Source of the DNA: Chitinophagaceae bacterium DXS
GTDB lineage: Bacteria; Bacteroidota; Bacteroidia; Chitinophagales; Chitinophagaceae
Direction of reading: 5' to 3'
Length of the DNA: 64,000 bases
NCBI GenBank assembly: GCA_030345135.1
Contig: CP128386.1
Span: forward strand, 5,657,327 to 5,721,326
Shown: one piece after another, positions 63,388-64,000 of the stretch
Layout of the letters: each line of letters starts with the position of its first letter
How positions within the stretch are numbered: position 1 is the stretch's first letter
Program-made: the position numbers and the translations under genes
Notes under the pieces: model-generated
Told to the model about the DNA's origin: nothing
The model's input: the letters and a program-made list of their open reading frames with translations, nothing else
Databases searched by the model: none

Positions 63388-63691
63388 CTGGCGCGAGTGT
63401 TCCGCAGGATCACTCGTGTCTACTAGTTTCAAGCCGATTGTATCGGCGCATGGTTAAAAATGCCAATAATGAATTTTACGTCTTACAGTTTGAATACTTC
63501 TCATAGCGAGATCGAATACTAAATATCTATCTGGCCCTATATAAACTCTTTTGCAGTTTATTTTCAATGCTAGTTTTAACTTCCGGTGACGGGATGTACA
63601 ATAGTATTAAACAATAATTCCTCTTATGAACCCCGATGCAATCGGGGTGAATTTAGTAGACACGAGTGATCCTGCGGAACACTCGCGCCAG
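63388..63691. mobile_element. MITE-like element, copy B (304 bp)
   Basis: Perfect 38-bp inverted ends at 63388-63425 and 63654-63691 (outer core CTGGCGCGAGTGTTCCGCAG). Interior small hairpins GCCGAT/ATCGGC and CCCCGAT/ATCGGGG. Same length and order as copy A at 54947-55250. No coding frame of note. Lies between the immunity-like pair and a partial membrane-protein gene. Confidence 0.88.
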
Positions 63692-63702
63692 ACTGCTTGC
63701 TC

Positions 63703-63999
63703 TCATATTGTTGGTTTAAAATAATGAAACAACAAGTTGCTTAGAAAAAACAGGCCTACACAAAGGAAAATGATAGCCCAAATTTTCATTTTAATAAAAA
63801 TAAACGAATTCACTGTGTCCAATTTTCTCCTATTGCCATCCTTGTCTTTATAAAAGTCGTCCTTCGTCAGGTATGTCCAGACAGAGGTGAATAGAAAAGC
63901 AATTCCTACAGTTGTGTAAAAGTCTATTTGAGACGAAAGCCTACCTATGTTCCTATCAAGCGTGGCGATAAGCGCAATCGTAACAAAAAAGCTAATTAT
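63703..63999 (-). CDS. Membrane protein, C-terminal part (runs off the window)
   Basis: The frame is open from the right edge to a TGA at 63703 (98 residues). It has helices at IISFFVTIALIATL, FYTTVGIAFLFTSVWTYL and IWAIIFLCVGLFFLSNLLF, with a charged loop KDKDGNRRKLD. I do not recognise it. The N-terminus lies outside. Confidence 0.6.
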   Translation of the reverse strand: MISFFVTIALIATLDRNIGRLSSQIDFYTTVGIAFLFTSVWTYLTKDDFYKDKDGNRRKLDTVNSFIFIKMKIWAIIFLCVGLFFLSNLLFHYFKPTI

Positions 64000-64000
64000 A

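Overview
The window looks like a chromosomal piece of a Bacteroidota genome, most likely family Chitinophagaceae. The evidence is two SusC/SusD pairs, TAnnTTTG-type -7 promoter elements in place of sigma70 boxes, little Shine-Dalgarno sequence, a GH109/Gfo-Idh-MocA enzyme, many secreted peptidases, and roughly 40% GC. Genus cannot be fixed by eye. No rRNA, tRNA, CRISPR array or transposase was found.

Layout. 1-2.3 kb: an envelope glycosylation run (PAP2 phosphatase tail, GT39-like transferase, GtrA flippase). 2.3-14 kb: mostly housekeeping and secreted enzymes (S9 peptidase, YcxB-like protein, 5'-nucleotidase lipoprotein, cell-wall amidase, Dabb protein, CorC-type exporter, TatC, RpiB, M28 peptidase). 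13.9-14.6 kb: a two-gene module with an ADP-ribosyltransferase-like protein and a small upstream partner. 14.8-30.7 kb: a trans-4-hydroxy-L-proline locus. It has all four enzymes (epimerase, D-hydroxyproline oxidase, pyrroline-hydroxycarboxylate deaminase, ketoglutarate-semialdehyde dehydrogenase), an amino-acid permease, a GH127 beta-L-arabinofuranosidase, a divergent AraC regulator and a SusC/SusD pair. The GH127 enzyme inside a hydroxyproline pathway suggests use of arabinosylated hydroxyproline-rich plant wall glycoproteins. 31.7-38.1 kb: a second SusC/SusD pair with an M1 peptidase. 38.4-48.4 kb: mixed functions (CoA-binding protein, TIGR01777 protein, GbsR and TetR regulators, H1-like protein, omega-amidase, NagA, iron permease, GH109, L,D-transpeptidase).

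48.4-64 kb is accessory: a HigBA-like toxin-antitoxin pair bracketed by a 113-bp direct repeat of the transpeptidase gene end, a CPBP protease, SMI1/KNR4 (SUKH) proteins, a methyltransferase, RDD and other orphan membrane or immunity-like proteins, a sigma/anti-sigma/S41 operon, and an accessory methionine aminopeptidase. Two genes there carry +1 frameshifts in homopolymer runs. Two 304-bp MITE-like elements have 38-bp inverted termini that are themselves hairpins, and single copies of that hairpin lie between nearby genes.

Across the whole window the gaps between genes hold several families of short degenerate word arrays, often present as a forward block and its reverse complement, plus separate long palindromes. 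These repeats are the most pervasive unexplained structure here. Gene calls rest on family recognition by eye; no database search was run.
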